The translations under genes and the position numbers were made by a program. Shown in pieces: positions 34,352-44,419 of a stretch of DNA of 44,455 nt; within the stretch, counting starts at the first letter, position 1, and each line of letters begins with the position of its first letter. Below the pieces are notes generated by a model that saw nothing but the letters and a program-made list of their open reading frames with translations, had not been told where the DNA came from and did not search any database. This DNA is from Acinetobacter sp. P8-3-8 (lineage in GTDB: Bacteria; Pseudomonadota; Gammaproteobacteria; Pseudomonadales; Moraxellaceae): assembly GCF_000214135.1 (NCBI RefSeq), contig NZ_AFIE01000029.1:1-44455 (forward strand), written 5' to 3'.

Positions 34352-35878
34352 ATGACAACTATTATCAAGCAAGATGACTTGATCACATCGGTCAAAGATG
34401 CGCTTCAGTTCATTTCTTACTATCACCCACAAGACTTCATCCAAGCGATGAGCCGTGCTTATGATCGTGAAGAGAACAAAGCCGCAAAGGATGCGATTGC
34501 ACAAATCTTAATTAACTCACGTATGTGTGCAGAAGGTCATCGTCCAATCTGTCAAGATACTGGTATCGTGAACGTTTTTGTTGATGTGGGCTTGGATGTT
34601 AAATTTGATTTAACCATGAGCTTAGACGACGCAATCAATGAAGGTGTACGTCAAGGTTATTTAGAAAATAGTAACGTTCTTCGTGCATCTGTACTTGCTG
34701 ATCCTGCTTTTGGTCGTAAGAATACCAAAGACAACACCCCTGCTGTGATTCACTACAAACTCGTACCGGGTAATAAAGTAGATATCACGGTTGCTGCCAA
34801 AGGTGGCGGTTCAGAAAATAAATCTAAACTTGCGATGTTAAACCCTTCTGATTCTATCGTGGATTGGGTACTTAAGACTGTTCCGACAATGGGTGCAGGC
34901 TGGTGTCCTCCTGGTATGTTAGGTATCGGTATTGGTGGTACTGCTGAAAAAGCCATGATGCTTGCAAAAGAATCACTCATGGAAGAAATCAACATGGACG
35001 AGTTACTTCGCCGTGGGCCTGAAAATAAAATCGAAGAACTTCGTATGGAAATCTTTGAGAAAGTAAATGCGCTCGGTATCGGTGCTCAAGGTCTTGGTGG
35101 TTTAACAACTGTTCTTGATATCAAAATTAAAGATTATCCTTGTCATGCTGCGGGTAAACCAGTCGGTATGATTCCAAACTGTGCTGCAACGCGTCATGCA
35201 CATTTCCAATTAGATGGTTCTGGTGTTGCACATATTCAAGCACCTAAACTTTCTGATTATCCTGAAGTGACTTGGGATTCTTCAAGCTCTAAGCGTGTTG
35301 ACCTAGACAACATTACTCAAGAAGAAATGAATTCTTGGCAGCCAGGTGACACATTGTTGTTAAACGGTACAATCTATACAGGTCGTGACGCTGCGCATAA
35401 ACGCATGTGTGAAATGTTGGATAATGGCGAAGAGCTTCCAGTCGATCTTAAAGGTAAATTTATTTACTACGTTGGCCCTGTAGATCCTGTGGGTGATGAA
35501 GTAGTTGGCCCTGCTGGCCCAACAACAGCGACTCGTATGGACAAATTCACACGTCAAGTTTTAGAAGCAACTGGCTTGTTTGGTATGATTGGTAAAGCTG
35601 ATCGTGGCCCTACAGCGATTGAAGCAATCAAAGACAACAAAGCGACTTATTTAATGGCTGTTGGTGGTGCTGCATACTTAGTTTCTAAAGCAGTTCGCCA
35701 AGCTGAAGTTGTTGCATTTGCTGATTTAGGAATGGAAGCAATCTACAAATTTGTAGTTGAAGACATGCCTGTTTCTGTTGCTGTCGATGTGAATGGTACT
35801 TCTATTCATGCAACTGCACCAAAAATCTGGCAAGCAAAAATTGGAAAAATCCCAGTCGTTGATGCTGCTGCGAGTTAA
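34352..35878 (+). CDS. fumA: Class I fumarate hydratase (Fe-S)
   Basis: 508 residues, a single-chain class I enzyme. The three cysteines that bind the [4Fe-4S] cluster are C67 (RPICQDTG), C185 (GWCPPGMLG) and C277 (PNCAATRHAH). Their spacings (118 and 92) match the E. coli enzyme's (119 and 94). The C-terminal domain has VGPAGPTTATRMDKFT and AIEAIKDNKATYLMAVGGAAYL. It hydrates fumarate to malate in the TCA cycle, in the cytosol, and is oxygen- and iron-sensitive. Terminator right after the stop. Confidence 0.94.
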   Translation: MTTIIKQDDLITSVKDALQFISYYHPQDFIQAMSRAYDREENKAAKDAIAQILINSRMCAEGHRPICQDTGIVNVFVDVGLDVKFDLTMSLDDAINEGVRQGYLENSNVLRASVLADPAFGRKNTKDNTPAVIHYKLVPGNKVDITVAAKGGGSENKSKLAMLNPSDSIVDWVLKTVPTMGAGWCPPGMLGIGIGGTAEKAMMLAKESLMEEINMDELLRRGPENKIEELRMEIFEKVNALGIGAQGLGGLTTVLDIKIKDYPCHAAGKPVGMIPNCAATRHAHFQLDGSGVAHIQAPKLSDYPEVTWDSSSSKRVDLDNITQEEMNSWQPGDTLLLNGTIYTGRDAAHKRMCEMLDNGEELPVDLKGKFIYYVGPVDPVGDEVVGPAGPTTATRMDKFTRQVLEATGLFGMIGKADRGPTAIEAIKDNKATYLMAVGGAAYLVSKAVRQAEVVAFADLGMEAIYKFVVEDMPVSVAVDVNGTSIHATAPKIWQAKIGKIPVVDAAAS

Positions 35879-35914
35879 TCCATCATTCTTTTAAGATTCA
35901 ACTTGAATCTTGAT

Positions 35915-35947
35915 AAAAAAGCACTCTATGATGAAGAGTGCTTTTTT
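35915..35947 (+). terminator. Terminator after fumarase
   Basis: GCACTCT (35921-35927) pairs with AGAGTGC (35935-35941), flanked by A6 and T6; loop ATGATGA. It lies 14 bp before the next start codon. Confidence 0.88.
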
Positions 35948-35961
35948 ATTTGGGTTAAATA

Positions 35962-36513
35962 ATGAAAATAAAACAACTGATCATACCGCTTATATTCGCA
36001 AGTTTATTTTTGGGAACCCAATCCATCGCCTTTGCTCGCCCAGCTACAGATAAAAGTATAGATCGGCTGATGCAGCTTTCTAATATTTCTGAGATTTTTA
36101 GACAAAGCACTAGAGATATGCAACCCTATTTTGATGAACAAGCAGAAGACCTAGTCCGTCAAGTCACTGGCGCACAAACTTTAAATATCGACCAGCAAAA
36201 TGCAGCATTACAAATCAGTGCACTCTACAGTGAAGTTCAGCAAAAAATTACCACAGATCCTCAATTCATTAATATGTTTAAAGCCTTATTCAAAAAGACT
36301 TTTACTGAAGAAGAGGTTCAAGCCAATATTGAATTTTTGAGCACACCTATAGGACAATCGATTAATCAAAAAATGAATCTACTGATGTCTGAAATCATGT
36401 TAGAAACAACCAAGTTTTCACAAGAACAGATGTTAAAAGAAGAAAACCAAAAGTTGATTAAACAAAAAATGGAAGCGATCTTAGTGCCTTTGGTTCAAGG
36501 ACAAGAAGACTGA
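35962..36513 (+). CDS. DUF2059 secreted protein (first copy)
   Basis: 183 residues. Signal peptide MKIKQLIIPLIFASLFLG...AFA, so periplasmic. The mature part is all-helical. It shows the DUF2059 pattern: an N-terminal ID(K)RLMQLSNI helix, then FKKTFTEEEVQANIEFLSTPIGQSI near the middle-end, and a C-terminal coiled-coil-like helix. Function unknown in this family. Followed 49 bp later by a paralogue, probably the same transcript. Confidence 0.75.
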   Translation: MKIKQLIIPLIFASLFLGTQSIAFARPATDKSIDRLMQLSNISEIFRQSTRDMQPYFDEQAEDLVRQVTGAQTLNIDQQNAALQISALYSEVQQKITTDPQFINMFKALFKKTFTEEEVQANIEFLSTPIGQSINQKMNLLMSEIMLETTKFSQEQMLKEENQKLIKQKMEAILVPLVQGQED

Positions 36514-36562
36514 ATTTATAAATACATTCAATTCTAAATGTAATAGGTATAAAGGAAAAAAT

Positions 36563-37090
36563 ATGAAAGCCATCAAATATCTCATCTGTGGTCTTATTTG
36601 TTGTTCAGCAAATTTAAGTTTTGCAGCTCCAGCGACAGCACAAGATGTCGATAAATTGATTAGTGTGATGAATTTAAATCAACTGATGCAAGACACGCTT
36701 AAACAGCTTCGTCCACAGTTAGATCAGCAAGCTTATGTAATCGTACAAAGCGTTGTAAAGCATGAAAATTTAAGCCCGCAAGAACAAGTCATCGCAAATC
36801 AATTGGCAGATAAGCTCTATACACAAAGTCAGAAAATGTTAGCGTGGGATAAATTAAAACCTGTTTATTCAAAAATTTATGGTGATGTATTTAGTGCCGA
36901 AGAAGTTAAAGCACAGATAGATTTTTATTCAAGCTCGGTGGGTCAATCGATCTTACAAAAAACACCATTGGTGGCTCAAGAAACCATGAAAATTATGAAT
37001 GACCAATTAAGCTCAGTCATGCAAACTTCACAGCAAGATTTTGAAGACATTGCAAAACAGTTAAATGAGTTAAAAAAGAAGGCCAATTGA
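36563..37090 (+). CDS. DUF2059 secreted protein (second copy)
   Basis: 175 residues, signal peptide ending SFA-AP. Same fold and landmarks as the gene before it: VDKLISVMNLNQLMQ, then VFSAEEVKAQIDFYSSSVGQSIL. The two are diverged paralogues in tandem, from an old duplication. AAAGGAAA precedes the ATG. Its end is followed at once by the structured element at 37104-37476, without another terminator first. Function unknown. Confidence 0.75.
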   Translation: MKAIKYLICGLICCSANLSFAAPATAQDVDKLISVMNLNQLMQDTLKQLRPQLDQQAYVIVQSVVKHENLSPQEQVIANQLADKLYTQSQKMLAWDKLKPVYSKIYGDVFSAEEVKAQIDFYSSSVGQSILQKTPLVAQETMKIMNDQLSSVMQTSQQDFEDIAKQLNELKKKAN

Positions 37091-37103
37091 GACCTGAGAA
37101 AAT

Positions 37104-37476
37104 TTAAGATAACCTGAGTTCGGGATAAGATATGTTCCCAGCTATATGATACGCGGAAATGTCAGTCGCATTGTTCGAGGCCGGGCCACATCTGTAATAT
37201 ACTGTTTTTGCAATATATTAGGTACTTGATAGTATCTGTCGAGTTGGCGACTGACAAATGGTTTGGCCCTTACGTGGCAGTGCCACTCATCCCGAAAGGC
37301 TTACGAGGTAGTACCTCTCAGGTCGAACCTGAACAAGATTGAAATATATTTCAAGCGAAGTGCAAGACGAAGTGGGTTAATCCCTACATCTGACTTTAAA
37401 CGGTGGGACTCCGCTGTGCCTGATCTATCTTTTCAATAACTTACATCAAACTCTATCCCGAACTGACGTTAAGATA
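37104..37476. repeat. Flanking direct repeats and terminal inverted repeats of a ~357-bp element
   Basis: TTAAGATA occurs at 37104-37111 and 37469-37476, and directly inside lie inverted ends. GTTCGGGATA (37118-37127) matches TATCCCGAAC (37454-37463) exactly, and 13 of 15 bases match over the whole terminal stretch. This is the look of a non-autonomous insertion with an 8-bp target duplication. An imperfect copy of the left end (ACCTGAG at 37092 and 37112, TAAGATA at 37105 and 37126) complicates the reading. Confidence 0.55.
37112..37468 (+). ncRNA. Candidate large structured RNA or IscB-type omega-RNA-like element
   Basis: Within the terminal stem lie several helices. These are GTCAGTCGC/GCGACTGAC (37161-37169/37247-37255), TAATATA/TATATTA (37195-37201/37214-37220), GTGGC/GCCAC (37274-37286), GAGGT/ACCTC (37305-37317), CAGGT/ACCTG (37319-37331) and TGAAATA/TATTTCA (37340-37353). 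GGGCCA (37183-37188) can pair with TGGCCC (37264-37269) outside its own stem, a pseudoknot. No ORF fills it. The density of helices plus mobile-element ends recalls HEARO/omega-RNAs, which are guide RNAs of IscB, but no IscB gene is present. Strand is a guess. Confidence 0.5.
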
Positions 37477-37522
37477 GAAAACAAAACGATAAACGAAGTA
37501 AATAAAACTGCGTAGCCTAATG

Positions 37523-37548
37523 AAAAGATGATCCTAGGATCATCTTTT
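37523..37548. terminator. 26-bp perfect palindrome, terminator of the DUF2846 gene
   Basis: AAAAGATGATCCT (37523-37535) followed directly by its reverse complement (37536-37548). It gives a hairpin with T-runs on either strand. It lies downstream of the DUF2846 lipoprotein gene (minus) and of the DUF2059 pair (plus). Confidence 0.75.
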
Positions 37549-37580
37549 TGACTCATAAATCAATAATATAAAGTTCATTA

Positions 37581-38330
37581 TTACCAAGTCATTGGATTCC
37601 AAATCTTAAATGGTCGAGTCAAATGTACATCATCACTGACTTTATAATCTTCACCTTTAATTTCTTCTTTAGGTTTGATCACACGACCATCCGCTGCGAC
37701 TTCTCCAACAAAGTTTAATCCTGGAGATTTCAACTGAGTCATCGCAATTTCTTTCAAAGCTTGTCGTGTAGGCATTTGCATGAGAGGTCCAACACGTAGT
37801 AAGCCTGCTTCACCATTCGGTCCTCCACGAAATTTTTCTTCCTCATATTTCACGAAGTATTGCCCACCTGCTTCTACAGAAAAATAGGCAACTTTTGGTT
37901 TTTGAAAATGCAAAACCCCTAAAGGACGGCTTAAACTTAGCTTATAATCACCTTCGGCTAATTCAACCCAGTAATAATGATTGCTGATTAGGCTAGGGAT
38001 ATGCTCCCCATTTAAAAAGAAGCTGGTTGGAATGATTTCTTGTCTATTCCATCGACTATCTGGACGATAGAAATAAACCACCGCTGCTTGAGGATTTTGA
38101 GGCTTAACCAGTTTAAAATATTGCCCTGGTTTTTGTTTCATCCACGAACCAGCAGAAAATGAAGCGATCTTATATTGATCAAGCTTCTCATGAACCAACG
38201 AATCTTCTTTTTTGAAATCAATAGGATCTAAAGTTGAAACAACTTTTGCCGACTGTTGTTCAACGGATTGATGACTTTGACAAGCTGCTAGACCACAACT
38301 GACCAGAACGACTAAACCAACGTAACGCAT
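37581..38330 (-). CDS. DUF2846-type lipoprotein
   Basis: 249 residues. Signal MRYVGLVVLVSCGLAAC with lipobox LAAC, so lipid-anchored. The middle (about 84-160) shows the DUF2846 pattern: AVVYFYRPDSRW, FFLNGEHIPSLISNHYYWVELAEGDYKLS, then YFSVEAGGQYFVKYEEE. A short C-terminal part is unassigned. Role in the family is unknown. Single gene. Confidence 0.75.
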   Translation of the reverse strand: MRYVGLVVLVSCGLAACQSHQSVEQQSAKVVSTLDPIDFKKEDSLVHEKLDQYKIASFSAGSWMKQKPGQYFKLVKPQNPQAAVVYFYRPDSRWNRQEIIPTSFFLNGEHIPSLISNHYYWVELAEGDYKLSLSRPLGVLHFQKPKVAYFSVEAGGQYFVKYEEEKFRGGPNGEAGLLRVGPLMQMPTRQALKEIAMTQLKSPGLNFVGEVAADGRVIKPKEEIKGEDYKVSDDVHLTRPFKIWNPMTW

Positions 38331-38421
38331 GATTATCCCTCACCGCGTATTTTTTATTTTTCGTTTTTAATAAACACTATTCTCGTCATTGAGCTTAACA
38401 TTTCAATGACCATTTAAAAAT

Positions 38422-38457
38422 AAAAAACGTGTAAATAGTCAAGCTAATTACACGTTT
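38422..38457 (-). terminator. Terminator of clpX
   Basis: AAACGTGTAA (38426-38435) pairs perfectly with TTACACGTTT (38448-38457), 12-nt loop; T-run on the minus strand. Confidence 0.82.
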
Positions 38458-38497
38458 CGGATGAAGTGCATCGGTTATTCAAACAAAATCCACTGAA

Positions 38498-39814
38498 TTA
38501 AGCAGATTTTGAATCAAGTACCTTTAAATCCACTTTTTCAACATCGACTTGTTCTTGCTTTGGCTGACGACCTGCTTGATAAACAGGTTCAGCTTTATCA
38601 TTGATCACAGCTTCATTGATGATTACTGTACCTACATCTTGACGACTTGGTAAGTCATACATCGTTTCAAGCAATACATTTTCAAGGATAGAACGCAAAC
38701 CACGCGCACCTGTATTACGATCAAGTGCTTTCTTCGCCACAGCACGTAATGCCGAGTCTTCAAAAATGAGGTCAACATTTTCCATCTCAAAGAGATATTG
38801 ATACTGACGTGTTAATGCATTTTTAGGTTCAGTCAAAATCTGCATCAACGCTTCTTCATCCAGCTCTTCAAGCGTTGCAATCACAGGTAAACGACCAATG
38901 AATTCTGGAATTAATCCAAAACGCACTAAATCTGCAGCTTCAACTTGACGGAATAATTCAGATAATTTTTTACTATCATCTTTATTTTTCACATCAGCGG
39001 TGAAACCAATACCACCCTTTTCTTGACGTTGTTGTACAACTTTTTCAAGTCCAGAGAATGCACCACCACAAATAAACAAGATATTTGCAGTATCCACTTG
39101 AATAAATTCTTGCTGTGGATGCTTACGACCACCTTGAGGCGGAATAGATGCAACTGTGCCTTCAATCATTTTTAACAATGCTTGCTGTACACCTTCACCA
39201 GACACATCACGGGTAATCGATGGATTTTCAGATTTACGGGTAATCTTATCAATTTCATCAATGTAGATAATGCCCTTCTGAGCTTTCTCTACATCATAAT
39301 CCGCTTTTTGCAGTAGCTTTTGAATAATGTTTTCAACATCTTCACCGACATAACCTGCTTCGGTCAATGTTGTCGCATCTGCCATCGCAAATGGAACATC
39401 TAGCAAACGAGCAAGTGTCTGTGCAAGTAAAGTTTTACCTGAACCGGTAGGTCCAATCAGCAAAATATTACTTTTCGCAATTTCCACAGCGTCAGCAGGC
39501 TTATGACCTGTTTGGCTTACTTTTAGACGTTTGTAATGGTTATATACTGCAACAGAAAGGGTTTTCTTTGCTGTATCTTGACCAATCACATACTGGTCCA
39601 ATGCCGCACGAATTTCATGTGGTTTTGGTAATGGACGCGTCGCCCAATCACCTGTTTCCACTTGCTGGCTGGTTTGGACTAAGTCTAAGCATACATCCAC
39701 ACATTCATTACAAATGTATGCGTCCTCGCCTGCAATCAGTTTACCGACTTCAGACTGCGTTTTACCGCAAAATGAACAATGCTTTTGTCCTTGAGGAAGA
39801 TCGGACATTTTCAC
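38498..39814 (-). CDS. clpX: ATP-dependent Clp protease ATP-binding subunit ClpX
   Basis: 438 residues, normal length. N-terminal zinc-binding domain with two Cys pairs (CSFCGK...[10 protein letters not shown]), which binds adaptors and substrates. The AAA+ core has Walker [13 protein letters not shown], Walker [11 protein letters not shown], sensor regions and the small domain ([20 protein letters not shown]). It unfolds tagged proteins and feeds ClpP. GGAGTG precedes the ATG. Starts 29 bp after clpP, same strand, so co-transcribed. Confidence 0.97.
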   Translation of the reverse strand: MKMSDLPQGQKHCSFCGKTQSEVGKLIAGEDAYICNECVDVCLDLVQTSQQVETGDWATRPLPKPHEIRAALDQYVIGQDTAKKTLSVAVYNHYKRLKVSQTGHKPADAVEIAKSNILLIGPTGSGKTLLAQTLARLLDVPFAMADATTLTEAGYVGEDVENIIQKLLQKADYDVEKAQKGIIYIDEIDKITRKSENPSITRDVSGEGVQQALLKMIEGTVASIPPQGGRKHPQQEFIQVDTANILFICGGAFSGLEKVVQQRQEKGGIGFTADVKNKDDSKKLSELFRQVEAADLVRFGLIPEFIGRLPVIATLEELDEEALMQILTEPKNALTRQYQYLFEMENVDLIFEDSALRAVAKKALDRNTGARGLRSILENVLLETMYDLPSRQDVGTVIINEAVINDKAEPVYQAGRQPKQEQVDVEKVDLKVLDSKSA

Positions 39815-39843
39815 TCCAAATTCTTAAATCTTGTCTTTAAAGT

Positions 39844-40455
39844 TTAGTTTTGAGGGCGTTTACTTAATACCTGATCCACTAAACCATATTCTTTCGCTTG
39901 CTCAGCAGTCATGAAATTATCACGATCTGTATCTTTCGCAACTCTTTCATAATCTTGACCACTGTGTTCTGCCATCAAACGATTTAATCGCTCTTTAATG
40001 AACAGAATTTCACGTGCATGAATTTCAATATCAGATGCTTGTCCACGGAAACCACCTAATGGTTGGTGAATCATCACACGTGCATTTTCCAAGCAATAAC
40101 GCTTGCCTTTTGCACCCGCATTTAATAAAAATGCGCCCATTGATGCTGCTTGCCCCATGCAATAAGTCACAACATCAGGTTTAATAAATTGCATGGTATC
40201 GTAAATTGCCATACCAGCAGTCACAGAACCACCCGGTGAGTTGATATATAAATGAATATCTTTGTCCGGATTTTCTGCTTCCAAGAACAACATTTGCGCA
40301 ACAATTAAGTTCGCCATGTTGTCTTCAACTTCGCCTGTTAAAAAAATCACACGCTCACGTAAAAGACGTGAAAAAATATCGAAAGAACGCTCACCACGAG
40401 AAGATTGTTCTACGACCATTGGTACTAAAGCGTTTTCAATTGATGGAACATACAT
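39844..40455 (-). CDS. clpP: ATP-dependent Clp protease proteolytic subunit ClpP
   Basis: 203 residues. Serine protease of the S14 family, forming two heptamer rings. Catalytic Ser in [12 protein letters not shown], His in MIHQPLGG, and an Asp further on (the usual triad). Start [17 protein letters not shown] is the processed-propeptide type found in related species. AGGAA lies before the ATG. A terminator at 40607-40633 separates it from tig. Confidence 0.97.
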   Translation of the reverse strand: MYVPSIENALVPMVVEQSSRGERSFDIFSRLLRERVIFLTGEVEDNMANLIVAQMLFLEAENPDKDIHLYINSPGGSVTAGMAIYDTMQFIKPDVVTYCMGQAASMGAFLLNAGAKGKRYCLENARVMIHQPLGGFRGQASDIEIHAREILFIKERLNRLMAEHSGQDYERVAKDTDRDNFMTAEQAKEYGLVDQVLSKRPQN

Positions 40456-40606
40456 ATGTTATTTATTCCTGAATTTTTGTTACTGCACTCATAGTCACAA
40501 TATGAGGGATAATGACTGAAAATGCAAAATATTCCCAACCAAATATCCGATATTTTTTGCATCAGTATTGTGAATGAATCTAACAAGCCTCTATCAAATC
40601 GCATAA

Positions 40607-40633
40607 AAAAAAGGCGCCGAAGCGCCCTTTTTA
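40607..40633 (-). terminator. Terminator of tig
   Basis: A GC-rich hairpin around AAGGCGC (40612-40618) and GCGCCCTT (40623-40630), followed on the minus strand by a T-run. It sits 12 bp after the tig stop and 150 bp before clpP. Confidence 0.82.
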
Positions 40634-40644
40634 GACTGAAGAAC

Positions 40645-41976
40645 TTAGCCTTGTTGACGAGCTTGTTGTTCTTTCAATAAGTCTTGGTAACTTACAACTT
40701 CGTCAGTTACTTTAGCAGCAGCAAGAAGATGATCTACAACTTGATCTTCTAACACAACGCCTTCAATTTGAGCGCGTTGTTGTTTATCAGTTTTGAAGTA
40801 TTCGATTACTTCTGTAGGATCTTCATAAGAAGAAGCCATATCTTCGATATAAGCATCTACACGAGCCGCATCTACTTCAAGTTTAGCATCAGCCAATACT
40901 TTGCTGACTAATACGCCAAGTTTAACTGCTTTTTCAGCTTGTTCTTTGAACAATTCATCTGGAAGCATGCTGCTGTCAAATGCTTTTGCACCTTGAGCAC
41001 CAAACTGTTGAGTGAATTGTTGAATCATTTGTTGACGTTGACGGTCAATTTCTTGAGCCAACATAGACTCAGGAACTTCAACTTCGTTAGCAGCAACAAG
41101 TGCATCAAAAGCTGCACCTTTTACTTGGTTACGAAGACCATTTTTCACTTCACGTTCCATGTTTTTGCGAACGTCAGCTTTTAATTTTTCAACGCCTTCT
41201 TCTTCAGTAACACCAAAGATTTTTAAGAATTCAGCATCAATTTCAGGAAGCTTTTGCTTTTCAACAAGTTTTACATTGATTTTGAATTGAGCAGCTTTAC
41301 CAGCAAGGTTTTCAGCTTGATAGTCTTCAGGGAAAGTAACATCGATTACTTTCTCTTCGCCTTTCTTCATACCAACGATACCGTCTTCGAAGCCAGGAAT
41401 CATACGACCAGAACCTAGAACAAGTTTAAAGTCTTCAGCAGCACCGCCTTCAAACTTCTCACCATCTACAGTACCTTCAAAATCGAAAGTAACTTGCATG
41501 TCTTTTTTCGCCATGCCTTTAGTTTCAGTCCATTCAGCACGTTGCTTTTGAAGATTTTCAAGCATTGCGTCAACATCTTTGTCTGTTACTTCAGATGTTT
41601 TACGTGAAATCTCAAGACCGTCAAATTTAACGTCAACTTCTGGATAAACTTCAACAGTTGCTTGATAAACTAAAGCGTCATCTTTGTTTTCAACTTTATC
41701 GATATTTGGCATACCAACAGCATTGATTTTTTCTTGTTGGATTGCTTCGAATACTGTGTCACGAATAATGTCGTTAACAACTTCTTGGTAAATACCAGCG
41801 CCGTATTCACGACGTACAACATTTACAGGCACTTTACCTTGACGGAAGCCGTTAATCTTCACAGTTTTAGCAGTGCGTTTCAAGCGAGCTTCAAACTGCT
41901 CGTTAATACGGCTCGTCGGTACAGATACATTTAAACGACGGGCAACGCCCGAAACCGCTTCAGAAGTTACTTGCAT
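40645..41976 (-). CDS. tig: Trigger factor, ribosome-bound chaperone
   Basis: 443 residues. The N-terminal ribosome-binding domain has the GFRQGKVP signature (about 44-51). The central FKBP-type prolyl isomerase domain runs ~155-245 ([19 protein letters not shown]...[22 protein letters not shown]), and the C-terminal helical chaperone arms follow. It binds nascent chains at the tunnel exit. GAGGAAG precedes the ATG. The order tig-clpP-clpX is conserved in gamma-proteobacteria. Confidence 0.97.
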   Translation of the reverse strand: MQVTSEAVSGVARRLNVSVPTSRINEQFEARLKRTAKTVKINGFRQGKVPVNVVRREYGAGIYQEVVNDIIRDTVFEAIQQEKINAVGMPNIDKVENKDDALVYQATVEVYPEVDVKFDGLEISRKTSEVTDKDVDAMLENLQKQRAEWTETKGMAKKDMQVTFDFEGTVDGEKFEGGAAEDFKLVLGSGRMIPGFEDGIVGMKKGEEKVIDVTFPEDYQAENLAGKAAQFKINVKLVEKQKLPEIDAEFLKIFGVTEEEGVEKLKADVRKNMEREVKNGLRNQVKGAAFDALVAANEVEVPESMLAQEIDRQRQQMIQQFTQQFGAQGAKAFDSSMLPDELFKEQAEKAVKLGVLVSKVLADAKLEVDAARVDAYIEDMASSYEDPTEVIEYFKTDKQQRAQIEGVVLEDQVVDHLLAAAKVTDEVVSYQDLLKEQQARQQG

Positions 41977-42154
41977 GGCTTCCTCGATAGAATTTAATAA
42001 TTACAGTTTTTAAAAAAGTGCCACATTATATGACAACATTAAAGGATATACAAAACAGGATGACGAAACTATAAGTTTTTATCCTGTTTTATTAGATTAT
42101 TTCGTTTTTTTTATTTTTTGAGTAAATGCTCAACTTTTGTATGAAATTTATTGC

Positions 42155-42180
42155 AAATGATAAACTTTATCATTATCATT
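42155..42180 (+). promoter_or_regulatory. Fur box of the second TonB receptor
   Basis: AAATGATAA (42155-42163) then TTATCATTATCATT (42167-42180) give a Fur-type array of NAT triplets, 65 bp before the ATG. Indicates iron-repressed expression. Confidence 0.75.
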
Positions 42181-42244
42181 AAACCTCTTTTTAATATTTT
42201 ATTAATTTTCATATATTTATCTCGTCCAGTTTGGAATTCTATTT

Positions 42245-44419
42245 ATGAGTAAGTTCAACCTCCGCCCATTAAGTCTCGCTATTATCGGAATAACCGCAAG
42301 TTCAGCATTTGCAAATACGCAAACTGAAGATTCCTCCTCAACACATCAACTTTCAACAATTGTGGTTTCAGCTGCGGGGTTTGAACAAGATATTAAAAAT
42401 GCGCCTGCATCGATTAGCGTCATTACGCAAGAAGATATAAGAAAAAAGAATGCAACCAGTATTTCAGACTTATTGGTTGATGTTCCTGGTATTGATATTC
42501 GTGATGGTGTGGGTAAAACCTCAGGTTTAAACATCAAAATGCGTGGTTTAGGCAATGAATATAGCCTCATTCTTATTGATGGTCGCCGCCAATCCACTTC
42601 GTCAGATGTAACACCAAATGGTTTTGGTGAATCATCAAATGGATTTCTTCCACCTTTAGCCTCCATTGAACGGATTGAAGTTATTCGTGGGCCAATGGCA
42701 ACTCGTTATGGCTCTGAGGCTATGGGAGGTGTCATTAACATCATAACCAAGAAAATATCTGATCAATGGAATGGAAATGTTACTGTTGGTGGTAACATTA
42801 TGGAAGATAAAGACGAAGCAGACTCATGGAAAACCAGCTTTGTATTGAATGGACCATTGATAAATGACCGTTTGGGATTACAGCTACGTGGTAGTTATTT
42901 AGATCGTCAAGAATCTGCACGTATCCCTGGAACTTCAGGTCGTGATCCTCGCCCAAGTGAAGCAGATATTTATGATGTAGGTGGTAAGTTACATTTAAAA
43001 ATGGATGATAAAAATGCGCTTTGGGTCGATGGGTTTCATTCTAGCCAAACATACAGTAACGATGATAATCGCTTAGGGACTCAAGACACACCTACGCGAG
43101 CAAACGGTTATAAAGATGAATTAGAATTTAATCGTGAACAATATTCTATTGGTCATGACGGTGATTACAGTTTTGGTACTTGGAAATCTTATGTTAGCCA
43201 AACAAAAACTGAAACTTTAGGTCGAACCATTCCTAGAAATACATTTCCAAATAATGCTTACGCAGGACAAGACCGTACTTTAGAAAATACAGACCTTGTT
43301 GCAGACTCACATGTCATTTTACCGATTCAGAATCATAAAGTGACCGTTGGAGGAGAATATAAAAAAGCTGAAATAGCAGATGATGTGGCTGGCGCTGGAG
43401 CAAAATTTAAGAAAGACTCATTCTCATTTTATGCAGAAGATGAATGGAGCCTAAATGATGCATTACACTTAACAGTCGGTGGTCGTTATGAAGATCATTC
43501 AGGCTTTGGTGGACAATTTAGCCCACGAGGTTATTTGGTTTGGAATGCGACAGATGCATTCACATTCAAAGGTGGTGTGAGTACTGGATATAAAGCCCCT
43601 TCTGCAAAAGCACTACATGACGGTATTATTGGTGTGAGTGGTCAAGGTACAAACTTTTTAGTTGGTTCTCCAAATCTAAAGCCTGAAGAATCATTAAATT
43701 ACGAGCTTGGCTTTAATTTTAATAATGGTAATTTGGATCTTACAACAACTGCATTTTTCACAAAAATTGATAATTTGATCACTGATGGTCCTGATTTATA
43801 CAATTGTTCTTCAACAACCAATCCGAATCGACCAAACTGCGTAAGTTATGGATCTCATATTACTCAAGATACATTTTCTCAAAGTATCAATGCGGATGAA
43901 GCTGAAACAAAAGGTGTTGAACTCAGTTTAAAATACAACATCATTCCAGAATGGGATATTAAAGCTGCTTATACCTATATGGAAACCGAGATTACCAAAG
44001 GTGAAAATAAAGGCTCTTATCTGAATAACGTTCCTAAAAATGCTTTCAATATGACATCAACATGGCATATCAATGATCAGTTTGATCTTTGGTTACAACA
44101 TGAATATAAGTCTGAGCGTAAGCGTTATAGTACAGAACAAACCGCTGGTGATGCTGCCATTATTTATGCAGCAACAGGAAACAAATTAAAAGGCTATAAC
44201 CTATTTAACTTAGGTGCGAGCTACTTAATTAATGACAATCTCCGTATTAATGGTGCAGTAAACAATTTACTGGATAAAGATTTTACAGATAATGGCACTT
44301 ATATAGATGCAAATGGTAATCCAGCCTCTTACTATGATTATATGACGATAGGTTCTAGTACTTCTGGAACTTACATTTCAGGTCGTAATTTATGGCTTTC
44401 CTTATCCTATGATTTTTAA
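42245..44419 (+). CDS. TonB-dependent ferric-siderophore receptor (FepA/PirA-like)
   Basis: 724 residues. Signal peptide MSKFNLRPLSLAIIGITASSAFA. Plug: STIVVSAAGFEQDIKNAPASISV (TonB box region), DLLVDVPGIDIRDGVG, IKMRGLGNEYSLILIDGRRQ, ERIEVIRGPMATRYGSEAMGGVINIITKK. Barrel to a C-terminal LSYDF. The style is that of catecholate/enterobactin receptors (FepA, PirA, BfnH). GGA lies about 10 bases before the ATG. Regulated through the Fur box upstream. Complete in the window; 36 bases remain after it. Confidence 0.9.
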   Translation: MSKFNLRPLSLAIIGITASSAFANTQTEDSSSTHQLSTIVVSAAGFEQDIKNAPASISVITQEDIRKKNATSISDLLVDVPGIDIRDGVGKTSGLNIKMRGLGNEYSLILIDGRRQSTSSDVTPNGFGESSNGFLPPLASIERIEVIRGPMATRYGSEAMGGVINIITKKISDQWNGNVTVGGNIMEDKDEADSWKTSFVLNGPLINDRLGLQLRGSYLDRQESARIPGTSGRDPRPSEADIYDVGGKLHLKMDDKNALWVDGFHSSQTYSNDDNRLGTQDTPTRANGYKDELEFNREQYSIGHDGDYSFGTWKSYVSQTKTETLGRTIPRNTFPNNAYAGQDRTLENTDLVADSHVILPIQNHKVTVGGEYKKAEIADDVAGAGAKFKKDSFSFYAEDEWSLNDALHLTVGGRYEDHSGFGGQFSPRGYLVWNATDAFTFKGGVSTGYKAPSAKALHDGIIGVSGQGTNFLVGSPNLKPEESLNYELGFNFNNGNLDLTTTAFFTKIDNLITDGPDLYNCSSTTNPNRPNCVSYGSHITQDTFSQSINADEAETKGVELSLKYNIIPEWDIKAAYTYMETEITKGENKGSYLNNVPKNAFNMTSTWHINDQFDLWLQHEYKSERKRYSTEQTAGDAAIIYAATGNKLKGYNLFNLGASYLINDNLRINGAVNNLLDKDFTDNGTYIDANGNPASYYDYMTIGSSTSGTYISGRNLWLSLSYDF

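Noticed and set aside
37091-37480. RNase P, tmRNA or 6S RNA
   Set aside because: None of the invariant blocks I know for these RNAs are present; the flanking repeats point to an insertion.
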